From positions 48,759 to 112,758 of the forward strand of contig NZ_JAGQCE010000003.1 in the NCBI RefSeq assembly GCF_024345995.1: a DNA stretch of 64,000 nucleotides, written 5' to 3'. Positions 1 to 8,951 of the stretch are shown here, piece after piece. The notes below the pieces were generated by a model. It saw nothing but the letters and a program-made list of their open reading frames with translations, was not told the origin of the DNA and did not search any database. Origin of the DNA: Synechococcus sp. Cruz-7E5. GTDB taxonomy: Bacteria > Cyanobacteriota > Cyanobacteriia > PCC-6307 > Cyanobiaceae. Both the position numbers and the translations under genes were made by a program. Within the stretch, counting starts at the first letter, position 1. Each line of letters begins with the position of its first letter.

Positions 1-102
1 TCTCAGATGCTGCTTGGAAGGCCCCTGGCCGAATCCCTGCGCTGGCATGCGGGGGCCGACGGGGAGCTGCGCTGGCGGCGTGGGTCCGAAGCGGCTCCTT
101 AA
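1..102 (+). CDS. 3' end of an unidentified gene (partial)
   Basis: Frame 1 is open from the first base to a TAA at 100-102 and encodes 33 residues ending GSEAAP. The gene enters from outside the window. The fragment is rich in Arg, Ala and Leu and carries no motif I recognise, so no function is proposed. It lies 27 bases before chlM on the same strand and could be co-transcribed with it. Chance frame opening in GC-rich DNA is possible over this short length. Confidence 0.4.
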   Translation, partial: SQMLLGRPLAESLRWHAGADGELRWRRGSEAAP

Positions 103-129
103 GATCCGCCCACCCGTACAAGCGCACCC

Positions 130-849
130 ATGGCCACGTCTCCAGCGCCTGACGCCGGCGCCAAGCTGGCCGAGAAGGAAGAAGTGCGCGACTACTTCAA
201 CAGCACGGGCTTCGAGCGCTGGAAACGGATCTACAGCGACAGCGACGACGTCAACAAGGTGCAGCGCAACATCCGCCTGGGGCACCAGAAGACGGTGGAT
301 CAGGTGCTCGAGTGGCTGCAGGAGGAGGGCGACCTGCCCCAGCGCAGCTTCTGCGATGCAGGCTGCGGCGTGGGCAGCCTCAGCCTGCCGCTGGCCCAGC
401 TCGGGGCAGGCAGCATCGCCGCCAGCGACCTCTCCGAAGCCATGGTGGAGGAGGCCCGCCATCGTCTGGAGGCCGGCGGCATCGGCCTTGATCGGGTGCA
501 GTTCAGCGCCTCCGATCTGGAGAGCCTCCAGGGCCGCTACGACACGGTGGTCTGCCTGGACGTGTTCATTCACTACCCACAGGCCGCGGCCGAGGAGATG
601 GTGCGCCACCTGGCCGGATTGGCCGAGCGGCGGCTGATCGTCAGTTTTGCTCCCCACACCCCGCTGCTGGCCCTGCTCAAATCGATCGGGCAGCTGTTCC
701 CGGGGCCAAACAAAACAACCCGGGCCTACACCCTGCGGGAGGACGGCATCGTGGCCGCCGCAGCTGAGGCCGGCTTCAAGCCCAAACGCCGCAGCCTCAA
801 CCAGGCTCCGTTCTACTTTTCGAGGCTGATTGAATTCGAGCGCAGCTGA
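130..849 (+). CDS. chlM: Magnesium-protoporphyrin IX O-methyltransferase ChlM
   Basis: ChlM transfers a methyl group from S-adenosylmethionine to the 13-propionate of Mg-protoporphyrin IX, the step after Mg-chelatase in chlorophyll synthesis, on the thylakoid or inner membrane. The 239-residue product has the usual family length. The Rossmann SAM-binding motif CDAGCGVGSL lies at residues 75-84. The N-terminal EVRDYFNSTGFERW and the conserved NIRLGHQ are typical of ChlM rather than of other class I methyltransferases. The ATG at 130 fits the usual N-terminus. It converges with glsF, whose stop lies about 35 bases downstream on the other strand. Confidence 0.93.
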   Translation: MATSPAPDAGAKLAEKEEVRDYFNSTGFERWKRIYSDSDDVNKVQRNIRLGHQKTVDQVLEWLQEEGDLPQRSFCDAGCGVGSLSLPLAQLGAGSIAASDLSEAMVEEARHRLEAGGIGLDRVQFSASDLESLQGRYDTVVCLDVFIHYPQAAAEEMVRHLAGLAERRLIVSFAPHTPLLALLKSIGQLFPGPNKTTRAYTLREDGIVAAAAEAGFKPKRRSLNQAPFYFSRLIEFERS

Positions 850-883
850 ATCGCTGGCTACGCCCCAATCCGAACGGCCAGGC

Positions 884-3800
884 TCAGGTGGCCATGGCCA
901 GTTTCTCACGCTCCAGCAGGCCAACTGTGGCCACTTCACTGGGGGGCACCAGCACCTTGAAGCGTGAGCGCCACTGAGGCCAGTTCGCCAGGATCTCGGC
1001 CGCTTTGCGGCTGCCGGTGACCTCCAGATGGGCTTCCAGCAGCGGTTTGATCAGCTGCTCCTGCTCTGGCGTCTCCAGGGAATGAACCGAGACGATCTCG
1101 GGGTTGAGACGCCCTCCCAGGGCATCCTCCGAGTCGAGCAGGAAGGCCACTCCGCCGGTCATGCCAGCAGCCACGTTGCGGCCGGTGCTGCCCAGCACAA
1201 CAACCACACCACCGGTCATGTATTCGCAGCAGTGGTCGCCGCAGCCTTCGACCACGGTGCGCGCGCCGCTGTTGCGGACGGCGAAGCGCTCACCGGCCCG
1301 TCCGAGGGCGAACAGCTCGCCACCGGTGGCGCCGTAGAGGCAGGTATTGCCCAGGATCACCTGGTTGCCGGGATCACGGGTTGCAGCGGAAGGCACAACC
1401 GTGATGCGGCCACCGTTGATGCCCTTGCCGACGTAGTCATTGGCATCCCCCTCCAGGCGAAGGTTCATGCCCTGCAGCGTGAAGGCACCGAAACTCTGGC
1501 CTGCGGCACCCTCGAAGCAGAGATCGAGCAGGCCCTTGAACCCCTTGTTGCCATGGCGGGCAGCCACCTCGCCGGCCAGGCGGGCCCCCACACTCCGATC
1601 GGTGTTCACGATCGCCAGTCGGCGGGCCACCGACCCATGCTGATCGATGGCCGAGAGCACCTCGGGATCTACCAGGAGCTCATCCTCCAGAATCACTCCG
1701 TTGCCGTGGGCCTGGCTGTCATGGCGCAGCCAACTGCGGTCGTCGGGACCAGGCAGCGGAGCCAGCAGGCAGGTGAGATCAAGGGCGCTGGTCTTGGCCA
1801 GGGCCACCTGACGGGGATGGAGCAGCTCAACGCGGCCGATGAGGTCTTCCAGGCGGGCCACCCCGAGCACGCTCAGCAGCTGGCGCACTTCCTCGGCTAC
1901 GTAATGGAAGAAATTGACGACGTGCTCAGGCAGACCGGTGAAGCGCTTGCGCAGGGCTTCCTTCTGGGTTGCCACCCCCACCGGGCAGTTATTGGTGTGG
2001 CAGACCCGGGCCATGATGCAGCCCTCGGCAATCATGGCCACCGAACCGAATCCATATTCTTCGGCACCCAGCAAGGCCGCCATCAGCACATCCCAGCCGG
2101 TCTTGAGACCGCCATCGGCGCGAAGCAGCACCCGGTTGCGCAGGCCGTTCGCCAGAAGGCTGCGGTGCACCTCGGAAAGGCCAAGTTCCCAGGGGCTGCC
2201 GGCGTGCTTGATCGAGCTGAGTGGAGACGCACCGGTGCCGCCGTCGTGGCCGGAGATCTGAATCACATCGGCATTGGCCTTGGCCACGCCGGCGGCGATC
2301 GTGCCGATGCCGATTTCGGCCACCAGTTTGACCGACACCTTGGCGGTGGGATGGACCTGATGCAGATCGTGGATCAGCTGGGCCAGGTCTTCAATTGAAT
2401 AAATGTCGTGGTGCGGAGGCGGGGAGATCAGCGCCACGCCGGGCTTGCTGTTGCGCAGCCAGCCGATGTAGGCATCCACCTTGGGACCGGGCAGCTGGCC
2501 GCCCTCGCCGGGCTTGGCCCCCTGGGCCACCTTGATCTCCAGCTGCTGGCCGCTGCGCAGATACTCCGGCGTGACCCCGAAACGCCCCGAGGCCACCTGC
2601 TTGATGGCCGAGCAGGCGCTGTCACCGGGCACCAGGCCCCGCAGGGTCGGCAGGGTGGCCGAGCGGCCGTCCGCGTCGACATCCGTCAGCGGATGGTAGC
2701 GAGCGGGATCCTCGCCTCCCTCACCGCTGTTGCTCTTGCCGCCGATGCGATTCATCGCCACCGCAAGCACCTCGTGGGCTTCTCTGGAGAGGGCCCCCAG
2801 GCTCATGCCACCGGTGCAGAACCGGCTGCAGATGCTCTCCACACTCTCGACCTGCTCGATCGGCAATGGGGCGGGGGCTGGGCGCAGCTCGAGCAGGTCG
2901 CGCAGGGCCGTGACAGGACGGTTCTCAAGCAGGGTGCGATAAGTGGCGAAATGGTCGTAGCCGGGGCCTGCGGCCACGGCCGCGTGCAGGGCCTTGGCCA
3001 TCTCAGGGCTGTTGAGATGGAACTCACCGCCGGAGCGGTATTGCACGAAGCCCATGAACTCGAGCTTGGTGCGGTTGAGCTCAGGAAAGGCCTTGGCGTG
3101 GAACGCCAGGGTTTCGTTGGCGAGATCACGGACACTGAGGCCCGCCACTCGGCTGGTGGTGCCGCGGAAGGCCAGATCGATCAGATCGGCGCCGATGCCG
3201 ATCGCCTCGAAGATCTGGGCGCCGTGGTAGCTGGCGAGCAGAGAGATACCGATCTTGGAGAGGATCTTGCGCAGGCCAGCTTCCAGGGCCTTGCGCACGT
3301 TGGCCTGAGCCTTGGCGGCATCGATCTCCGGCAACTTGCCTCGCTCCATCAGGGAGCGGGTCTTGGGGTGGGCCAGCCAGTGGCGGGTGGTTTCCCAGGT
3401 GAGCCAGGGGCAGACGGCACTGGCTCCGAAGCCGATCAGGCAGGCCAGGTGGTGGGTGCTCCAGCACTGGGCCGTGTCAATCACCAGGGAGCAGTGCAGG
3501 CGCAGCCCAAGCCTGAGCAGATGCTGGTGGACGGCACCCACCGCCAGCAGCGCCGGGATGAAGGTGGTGGTGGCACTCAGGCCACCGGCAACCCGGTCGG
3601 AGAGCACCAGGATCTGACTGCCGTCTCGCACCGCCTGCTCCGCCGCCTGACAGAGACACTGCACAGCAGCCTCCAGGCCAGCTGGACCCTGCTCAAGCCC
3701 GTAGAGGGTGGAGAGGGTGGTGGTGGCCAGGCCCTGGTGGGGCAGCGCATCCAGGTCGGACTCGTTGAGAACTGGCGTGGCGATGTGGAGCACCGAGGCA

Positions 3801-5482
3801 GCCGATGGCTCCGGCCGCAGGGCCGATCCACGCCGGCCCAGGTGCATGTCCAGGCTCATCACCAACTCCTCGCGGAGTGGGTCGATCGGAGGATTGGTGA
3901 CCTGGGCGAAGCGCTGCTTGAAGTAGTCGTAGAGAAGGTGGGGCTTGTCGGAGAGCACCGCCAGGGGGATGTCGTCGCCCATGCAGTAGGTGGGCTCCTT
4001 GCCCTGGCCGGCCATCTCGTCGATCACCAGATCCAGGTCCTCGGCGGTGAAGCCGAAGGCGGTCTGGTGGCAGAGCAGGTCCAGGTCGGTGAGCTGATGC
4101 TCCGTGCGCCAGGGCTGGGGCTTCAGCGAGCGATGGTGTTCCTGCAGCCAGGCGGCATAGGGGTAGCGGGAGGCCACCTCCTCCTTCACCTCCCAGTTGT
4201 GCAGCAGGCGGCCCTGCTCGAGATCCACGGCCAGCATCTGGCCGGGGCCGAGGCGGCCCTTTTCGACGATGCGGCTTTCTTCGATCTCCACCACCCCGGT
4301 TTCCGAACCCATCACCACCAGACCATCACTGGTGATGCAGTAACGGGCAGGACGGAGTCCGTTGCGATCGAGGGTGGCGCCCACACTGCGGCCGTCGCTG
4401 AACACCAGCAGGGCAGGACCGTCCCAGGGCTCCTGCAGGCAGGCGGAATACTCATAAAATGCCTTGATCTCCGGCCGGCCCTCAAGCTCGGGCTGCTTTC
4501 GAAACGCTTCCGGCACCAGGGTGAGCAGGCTGTCGGTGATCGGCCGGCCGCTGCGCACCATCAGCTCGAGCATGGCGTCGAGGTTGGCCGAATCGCTGAA
4601 GGCGGCGTTGACCACAGGCTTTAGGTCGGAGGCGGCCTCACCCCAGACCGCATCAAGGTGGGACTCGGCCGCCTGCGCCCAGTTGATGTTCCCCAGCAGG
4701 GTGTTGATCTCGCCGTTGTGACCCAGGAGCCGCATCGGCTGGGCCAGGGGCCACCGGGGCAGGGTGTTGGTACTGAAGCGGCGGTGGTAGACCGCAAAAC
4801 TGACCGCGAAGCGCCGATCGCACAGGTCGCCGTAGAAGGCCGCCAGCACCTCGGAGCGCACCATTCCCTTGTAGACGAGGGTGCGGCCACTGAAGGAGGC
4901 GAAGTAGAGGTCGCTGGGATCAACGCCTGGGGTGGCCCTCACCAGATCGACGGCCCGGCGGCGGCAGCGGAACAGCAGGGATTCGAGCGCATCGCCCGAC
5001 TCGGGGCCCTCCACCAGCCACTGCTGAATGCGCGGGGCCGTCTGAAGCGCGAGGGGGCCGAGTACGGAAGGCTCCACGGGCACCTCTCGCCAGCCGAGGC
5101 TGCGCAGGCCCACCAGGGCGGCAGCCTGCTCGCACAACCGCTTGACCTCCAGGAGTTTCTGCTCATCGACCGGCAGGAAGACCATCGCCAGGCCCCGGCG
5201 ACCCTCCGCCGCCAGGGCGGATTCGGGCCAGACCTCTGCCAGATAGCCCCAAGGAATACCGCACAGCACACCTGCGCCGTCGCCGGAATCGCCATCGCCA
5301 CCGCAGCCTCCGCGGTGCTCCATGCAGCCCAGACCGCGCAGGGCCTGCTCCAGCAGCCAGTGACTGGGCTCACCGCTGAGCTGGGCCAGGAAGCCAACGC
5401 CACAGGCATCCTTTTCGCCCGCAACCTCCGTTGGTGCCGGACTGTCGCAATGGGGCCAAACAGAGCGGCGATGAAGAGGCAT
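884..5482 (-). CDS. glsF: Ferredoxin-dependent glutamate synthase (Fd-GOGAT)
   Basis: This enzyme makes two glutamates from glutamine and 2-oxoglutarate with electrons from reduced ferredoxin, completing the GS-GOGAT cycle of ammonium assimilation. The 1532 residues match single-chain cyanobacterial Fd-GOGAT. Order: class II glutaminase domain with nucleophile Cys27 (DACGVGF; the preceding residues would be removed as a propeptide), central domain, FMN-binding synthase barrel with the 3Fe-4S cysteines in GCIMARVCHTNNCPVG, and the C-terminal GXGXG beta-helix. No gltD-like small subunit lies nearby, which supports the ferredoxin type over the NADPH type. It is transcribed alone; the upstream 129 bases are shared with a divergent secreted-protein gene. 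Confidence 0.95.
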   Translation of the reverse strand: MPLHRRSVWPHCDSPAPTEVAGEKDACGVGFLAQLSGEPSHWLLEQALRGLGCMEHRGGCGGDGDSGDGAGVLCGIPWGYLAEVWPESALAAEGRRGLAMVFLPVDEQKLLEVKRLCEQAAALVGLRSLGWREVPVEPSVLGPLALQTAPRIQQWLVEGPESGDALESLLFRCRRRAVDLVRATPGVDPSDLYFASFSGRTLVYKGMVRSEVLAAFYGDLCDRRFAVSFAVYHRRFSTNTLPRWPLAQPMRLLGHNGEINTLLGNINWAQAAESHLDAVWGEAASDLKPVVNAAFSDSANLDAMLELMVRSGRPITDSLLTLVPEAFRKQPELEGRPEIKAFYEYSACLQEPWDGPALLVFSDGRSVGATLDRNGLRPARYCITSDGLVVMGSETGVVEIEESRIVEKGRLGPGQMLAVDLEQGRLLHNWEVKEEVASRYPYAAWLQEHHRSLKPQPWRTEHQLTDLDLLCHQTAFGFTAEDLDLVIDEMAGQGKEPTYCMGDDIPLAVLSDKPHLLYDYFKQRFAQVTNPPIDPLREELVMSLDMHLGRRGSALRPEPSAASVLHIATPVLNESDLDALPHQGLATTTLSTLYGLEQGPAGLEAAVQCLCQAAEQAVRDGSQILVLSDRVAGGLSATTTFIPALLAVGAVHQHLLRLGLRLHCSLVIDTAQCWSTHHLACLIGFGASAVCPWLTWETTRHWLAHPKTRSLMERGKLPEIDAAKAQANVRKALEAGLRKILSKIGISLLASYHGAQIFEAIGIGADLIDLAFRGTTSRVAGLSVRDLANETLAFHAKAFPELNRTKLEFMGFVQYRSGGEFHLNSPEMAKALHAAVAAGPGYDHFATYRTLLENRPVTALRDLLELRPAPAPLPIEQVESVESICSRFCTGGMSLGALSREAHEVLAVAMNRIGGKSNSGEGGEDPARYHPLTDVDADGRSATLPTLRGLVPGDSACSAIKQVASGRFGVTPEYLRSGQQLEIKVAQGAKPGEGGQLPGPKVDAYIGWLRNSKPGVALISPPPHHDIYSIEDLAQLIHDLHQVHPTAKVSVKLVAEIGIGTIAAGVAKANADVIQISGHDGGTGASPLSSIKHAGSPWELGLSEVHRSLLANGLRNRVLLRADGGLKTGWDVLMAALLGAEEYGFGSVAMIAEGCIMARVCHTNNCPVGVATQKEALRKRFTGLPEHVVNFFHYVAEEVRQLLSVLGVARLEDLIGRVELLHPRQVALAKTSALDLTCLLAPLPGPDDRSWLRHDSQAHGNGVILEDELLVDPEVLSAIDQHGSVARRLAIVNTDRSVGARLAGEVAARHGNKGFKGLLDLCFEGAAGQSFGAFTLQGMNLRLEGDANDYVGKGINGGRITVVPSAATRDPGNQVILGNTCLYGATGGELFALGRAGERFAVRNSGARTVVEGCGDHCCEYMTGGVVVVLGSTGRNVAAGMTGGVAFLLDSEDALGGRLNPEIVSVHSLETPEQEQLIKPLLEAHLEVTGSRKAAEILANWPQWRSRFKVLVPPSEVATVGLLEREKLAMAT

Positions 5483-5531
5483 AGCCCGGCAACAACCTGT
5501 CGGTAGACCGCGGAAGCCTCGAACAAGGCGA

Positions 5532-5545
5532 CTTCCGCGCGGAAG
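5532..5545. repeat. Perfect 14-bp palindrome in the glsF divergent spacer
   Basis: CTTCCGCGCGGAAG is self-complementary over 14 bases and lies between the glsF start (5482) and the divergent secreted-protein gene (5612). It could be an operator for either gene. No NtcA-type GTA-N8-TAC site is visible in the same spacer. Confidence 0.4.
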
Positions 5546-5611
5546 AGAAATCGGATCCTAGAGACGTGTGTTCAGCGTTAGCGTTCACCACCAACGGATG
5601 CGGGTCCAATC

Positions 5612-7456
5612 GTGATGCGGTGCCGATCCCTTCCTGCCGGGCTGATCAGCCTGACGGTGATGGCCTTGCTGCCGGCGGCCGACGGCGGCCTTTCCCGGGC
5701 CCAGGCTCGACCGACCGCATCCATCGCTGGCGCCACCGCCCAGGGTCTGCCGGCCCGCAGCCCGGTCTCTTCCCGCCAGGAGGGCCGCCGGATCGTCATC
5801 AACGGACGGGAGCAGACTGCACGCTGGCAGTTGCTCCCGTCCGTGGGGGGCAACCCCTCCCAGCTCTGGCTGCCGCTTGAGGTGCTGCAAGGCCAGCTGG
5901 GGGTAGCCAGCAGTCCCCGTGTCGATGGAAGCCTGGATCTGGAGTGGTTCGGGCGGAAGCAGCTGGTGCCCAGCAGCGAGCAGCACAGCCTCGACGATGA
6001 GGTGGCCGTGGATGCCAGCCCCTTGCTGCAAGCGGCTGGCATCCGCCTCCAGGCCGACGGAGACCGCCTGCTTCTGGAGATGCCCATGCCCGGGCTGCTT
6101 CGGGTGAGGGCGTCGCCCCCGGGAGCCGATCGCCAGGTGGTACTCGATCTCGATGGGGCGGCCGTGGTCCGCCAGGAGTCCGGTCAGATCCTGCTGGGCT
6201 TGCAGAGCACCGCCAGCCAGCGCTCTGAGCTGCAGGCCCTTGGCGTGGCGGTCAGCGTCAGCAGGGAGGGGCTGCTGTTGCGCCCGCGCGGCGGTGGGCG
6301 GGTGCTGACCCTCGGTGGGCCCGACCGGGTGGTGTTTGCCATCCCGCCGGGGTCCAGCGCCGGAGGAACAACGGCGGCGAGCCCTGCAGCGCCGCCCCTG
6401 CCCCCCCGATTGCAGGCCCTGCTCAGTCGCAGTGTCCAGCTTGATCGCCAGGTTCTGCCTGTGGGATCACGGCGGATGCTGATCAGCAGCGTCCGCTTCG
6501 ATCCCCAGCAGAGTCCCCTCGATCTGCGGCTGCTCACCCGTCCGGACGGGATGCAGGGGCTGACGTCTCTGACCGCCCTGGCCCAGCAGGAGCAAGCCCT
6601 GGTGGCCATCAATGGCGGCTTCTTCAACCGGGTGCGGCGGCTGCCGCTGGGAGCCCTCAAGGCCGAGGGGCGCTGGCTCTCCGGCCCGATCCTCAACCGC
6701 GGGGCCATCGGATGGCAGCCGGGAGGCCTGCCCAGCTTCGGTCGGCTGGTCCTGCAGGAGCAGCTGATCGATGAGAGGGGCCAGCGCTGGCCCCTCACGA
6801 GCCTGAACAGCGGGTACGTGCAGCGGGGCCTGGCCCGTTACACCGCCGACTGGGGGAGGGGATACCAGGCCCTCAGCGGCAATGAATCGGGGGTGCTGAT
6901 CCGGGGTGGGGTGGTGCTGCAGCGGCTCAATGGCGCCCAACTGCAACGGGGCATCCCCCTGGGGAACGAGGACACGCTGGTGGTGGGCAGGTCCGGTGTG
7001 ATTCCGCCCTGGTCCGAGGCCAGCCGACTGACACTCTCCAGCCAATCCAGCGACCCGGTTGGCCAGCAGGCCTACGTGATGGGAGGCGGTCCCCTGCTGC
7101 TTCAAGCCGGTCGGGTCGTCCTCAACGGCACTGCCGAAGGTTTCAGCAGCGCCTTCCAGGGACAAGGCGCCCCGCGCACTGTGATCGGCAGCGATGGCCG
7201 TCAGATCTGGTTGCTGACTCTGCAGGGGGTGGATCACGCCGGGCCGACCCTGGGCGAGACGGCCACCTTGCTTCGGCAACTGGGCCTGCGCGAGGCCCTG
7301 AATCTCGATGGCGGCAGCTCCACCGGACTGTTCGTGGGCAACACCCAGACGGTGCGGGGCCGGGGAGTGGCCGCCTCCATCCATAACGGCCTCGGTCTGG
7401 TGCCCCGCGGCGGGCGGGCCGAGGGCGACCGAGCCAGCGACCGGGCCGGCGGCTGA
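5612..7456 (+). CDS. Secreted phosphodiester glycosidase (NAGPA-domain) protein
   Basis: The 614-residue product starts with a basic, hydrophobic signal-like segment (about residues 1-30), so export to the periplasm or cell surface is expected. An N-terminal beta-rich region is followed by the C-terminal phosphodiester glycosidase domain (NAGPA, DUF2233), seen in AINGGFF near residue 333 and NLDGGSSTGLF near residue 564, with HNGLGLVPR close to the end. Members of this fold uncover N-acetylglucosamine phosphodiesters in animals and are thought to act on envelope polysaccharides in bacteria; the substrate here is unknown. It reads divergently from glsF, and the downstream Fe-S carrier gene follows after 65 bases on the same strand. 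Confidence 0.8.
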   Translation: MMRCRSLPAGLISLTVMALLPAADGGLSRAQARPTASIAGATAQGLPARSPVSSRQEGRRIVINGREQTARWQLLPSVGGNPSQLWLPLEVLQGQLGVASSPRVDGSLDLEWFGRKQLVPSSEQHSLDDEVAVDASPLLQAAGIRLQADGDRLLLEMPMPGLLRVRASPPGADRQVVLDLDGAAVVRQESGQILLGLQSTASQRSELQALGVAVSVSREGLLLRPRGGGRVLTLGGPDRVVFAIPPGSSAGGTTAASPAAPPLPPRLQALLSRSVQLDRQVLPVGSRRMLISSVRFDPQQSPLDLRLLTRPDGMQGLTSLTALAQQEQALVAINGGFFNRVRRLPLGALKAEGRWLSGPILNRGAIGWQPGGLPSFGRLVLQEQLIDERGQRWPLTSLNSGYVQRGLARYTADWGRGYQALSGNESGVLIRGGVVLQRLNGAQLQRGIPLGNEDTLVVGRSGVIPPWSEASRLTLSSQSSDPVGQQAYVMGGGPLLLQAGRVVLNGTAEGFSSAFQGQGAPRTVIGSDGRQIWLLTLQGVDHAGPTLGETATLLRQLGLREALNLDGGSSTGLFVGNTQTVRGRGVAASIHNGLGLVPRGGRAEGDRASDRAGG

Positions 7457-7521
7457 GCCGCGCGGGCTCCAGCCCTGGCAAGCTGGAGCCTGCCTCTGCC
7501 GCCAACGAGCGCCAACGCCCC

Positions 7522-7878
7522 ATGCCCAAGGGTCTGAGCCTGCGCCTGTCCTCAGCGGCGGCGGCCGAGCTGGGCCGGCAGGCTGCCGTGGCCGGCACCC
7601 CTGGCCTGATGCACCTCGACCTGCTGGAGGGTGGATGTGAGCAATGGGTGCTCAGGATCCGCCCCGGCCATCTCGCCGGTGTTCCCGTGGCCCGGGCCGA
7701 TGGCATCACCCTGCATGCGCCTTCCGCCCAGATCCCTCTGCTGGCGGGGCTGAGCCTGGACTACCGGGGAGATCTCAGCGGTGGGGGCTTCCTGATCCGC
7801 TCCGGCGAGGGAGTGAGCTGCTGCGCCTGTGGAGCCGCCTTCAGCCGCACAGGTCCTGGGGGGACCACGACAAAGTAA
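7522..7878 (+). CDS. HesB/IscA-like A-type iron-sulfur carrier
   Basis: This 118-residue protein resembles A-type Fe-S carriers, which hold and pass clusters to apo-proteins. The three expected cysteines are present: Cys39 in EGGCEQW, then Cys101 and Cys103 in CCACGAAF, which corresponds to the family's C-terminal CGCGxSF. An extra Cys100 precedes the pair. The middle of the protein is more divergent than in SufA or IscA, so cluster or partner specificity is uncertain. It sits 52 bases ahead of rpsL on the same strand, at the head of the str operon. Confidence 0.7.
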   Translation: MPKGLSLRLSSAAAAELGRQAAVAGTPGLMHLDLLEGGCEQWVLRIRPGHLAGVPVARADGITLHAPSAQIPLLAGLSLDYRGDLSGGGFLIRSGEGVSCCACGAAFSRTGPGGTTTK

Positions 7879-7930
7879 GGTGACGGATTGTCGAAACGGT
7901 CGGACGTCCGGCCTAATTCTCCGGCCCTCG

Positions 7931-8305
7931 ATGCCCACGATTCAGCAGCTGATCCGCACCGAACGGCAGCACCTCACCCGCAAGACCAAGTCCCCGGCTC
8001 TGCGCGCCTGCCCAGAGCGCCGTGGGGTCTGCACCCGTGTGTACACCTCCACCCCGAAGAAGCCGAACTCGGCCCTTCGCAAGGTGGCCCGTGTGCGTCT
8101 CACATCAGGCTTCGAAGTCACGGCCTACATCCCCGGGATCGGCCACAACCTCCAGGAGCACTCCGTGGTGCTGATCCGAGGAGGTCGCGTCAAGGACCTC
8201 CCCGGGGTCAGGTACCACATCATTCGTGGCACCCTCGACACGTCCGGTGTGAAGGATCGCCGCCAGAGCCGCTCCAAGTACGGCGCCAAGACCCCCAAAG
8301 GTTGA
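7931..8305 (+). CDS. rpsL: 30S ribosomal protein S12
   Basis: S12 sits at the decoding centre of the small subunit and controls tRNA selection accuracy. The ATG at 7931 gives a 124-residue protein beginning MPTIQQLIR, the normal S12 start; a longer open frame from 7829 would overlap the previous gene and is not expected. The streptomycin-sensitivity loop [12 protein letters not shown] is intact, with the lysine of PKKPNS that mutates in resistance still present, and the C-terminal KYGAKTPK is conserved. It is the first gene of the str operon, 73 bases before rpsG. Confidence 0.96.
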   Translation: MPTIQQLIRTERQHLTRKTKSPALRACPERRGVCTRVYTSTPKKPNSALRKVARVRLTSGFEVTAYIPGIGHNLQEHSVVLIRGGRVKDLPGVRYHIIRGTLDTSGVKDRRQSRSKYGAKTPKG

Positions 8306-8378
8306 TTCCAGGGGCTTGCATTCCATGCCCTGATCGTCTTTATCCCCACTCCCTCGCACCGCCGATCCCCACAGGTTT

Positions 8379-8849
8379 ATGTCCCGCCGTAACGCCGCTG
8401 AGAAGCGCCCAGTTCTTCCTGACCCCCAATTCAACAGCCGCCTGGCCTCAATGGTTGTGGCGCGCCTGATGAAGCACGGCAAGAAGTCCACTGCTCAGCG
8501 GATTCTCTCCGACGCATTCGGACTTATCAACGACCGCACCGGCAGCGACCCACTCGAGGTGTTCGAAACGGCCGTCCGCAACTCCACCCCGCTGGTGGAG
8601 GTGCGAGCTCGCCGGGTGGGCGGCGCCACCTACCAGGTGCCAATGGAAGTGAGGCAGGAACGCGGAACTGCCATGGCCCTGCGCTGGCTGGTCAACTTTT
8701 CCCGGGCACGCAATGGCCGCAGCATGGCCCAGAAGCTCGCCGGTGAACTGATGGACGCCGCCAACGAAGCCGGCAGTGCAGTGCGCAAGCGCGAAGAAAC
8801 CCACAAGATGGCCGAGGCCAACAAGGCCTTCGCCCACTACCGCTACTGA
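8379..8849 (+). CDS. rpsG: 30S ribosomal protein S7
   Basis: S7 is the primary binder that nucleates assembly of the 16S rRNA head domain and contacts E-site tRNA. The product has 156 residues, starts [10 protein letters not shown], and contains the family core [24 protein letters not shown] and the later [12 protein letters not shown] motif, ending in HYRY. Second gene of the str operon, with fusA starting 102 bases downstream. Confidence 0.96.
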   Translation: MSRRNAAEKRPVLPDPQFNSRLASMVVARLMKHGKKSTAQRILSDAFGLINDRTGSDPLEVFETAVRNSTPLVEVRARRVGGATYQVPMEVRQERGTAMALRWLVNFSRARNGRSMAQKLAGELMDAANEAGSAVRKREETHKMAEANKAFAHYRY

Positions 8850-8951
8850 GCACCCTTCCTGGGCTGGATGGCGGGCGCCTCCACCCAGATCAGGCCAACC
8901 CTTAAACTTGCGCCCGCAAAATTCGTAGATCAAACACCGGAGACCTTCCCC

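Noticed and set aside
1028..4624. Two long plus-strand open frames (456 and 738 residues) opposite glsF
   Set aside because: They are antisense to a clearly conserved enzyme, rich in His, Gln, Gly and Ala, and carry no motif; long shadow frames are expected in GC-rich codons.
5483..5611. NtcA-type site for glsF
   Set aside because: A nitrogen-control GTA-N8-TAC site was looked for in the glsF upstream region and not found.
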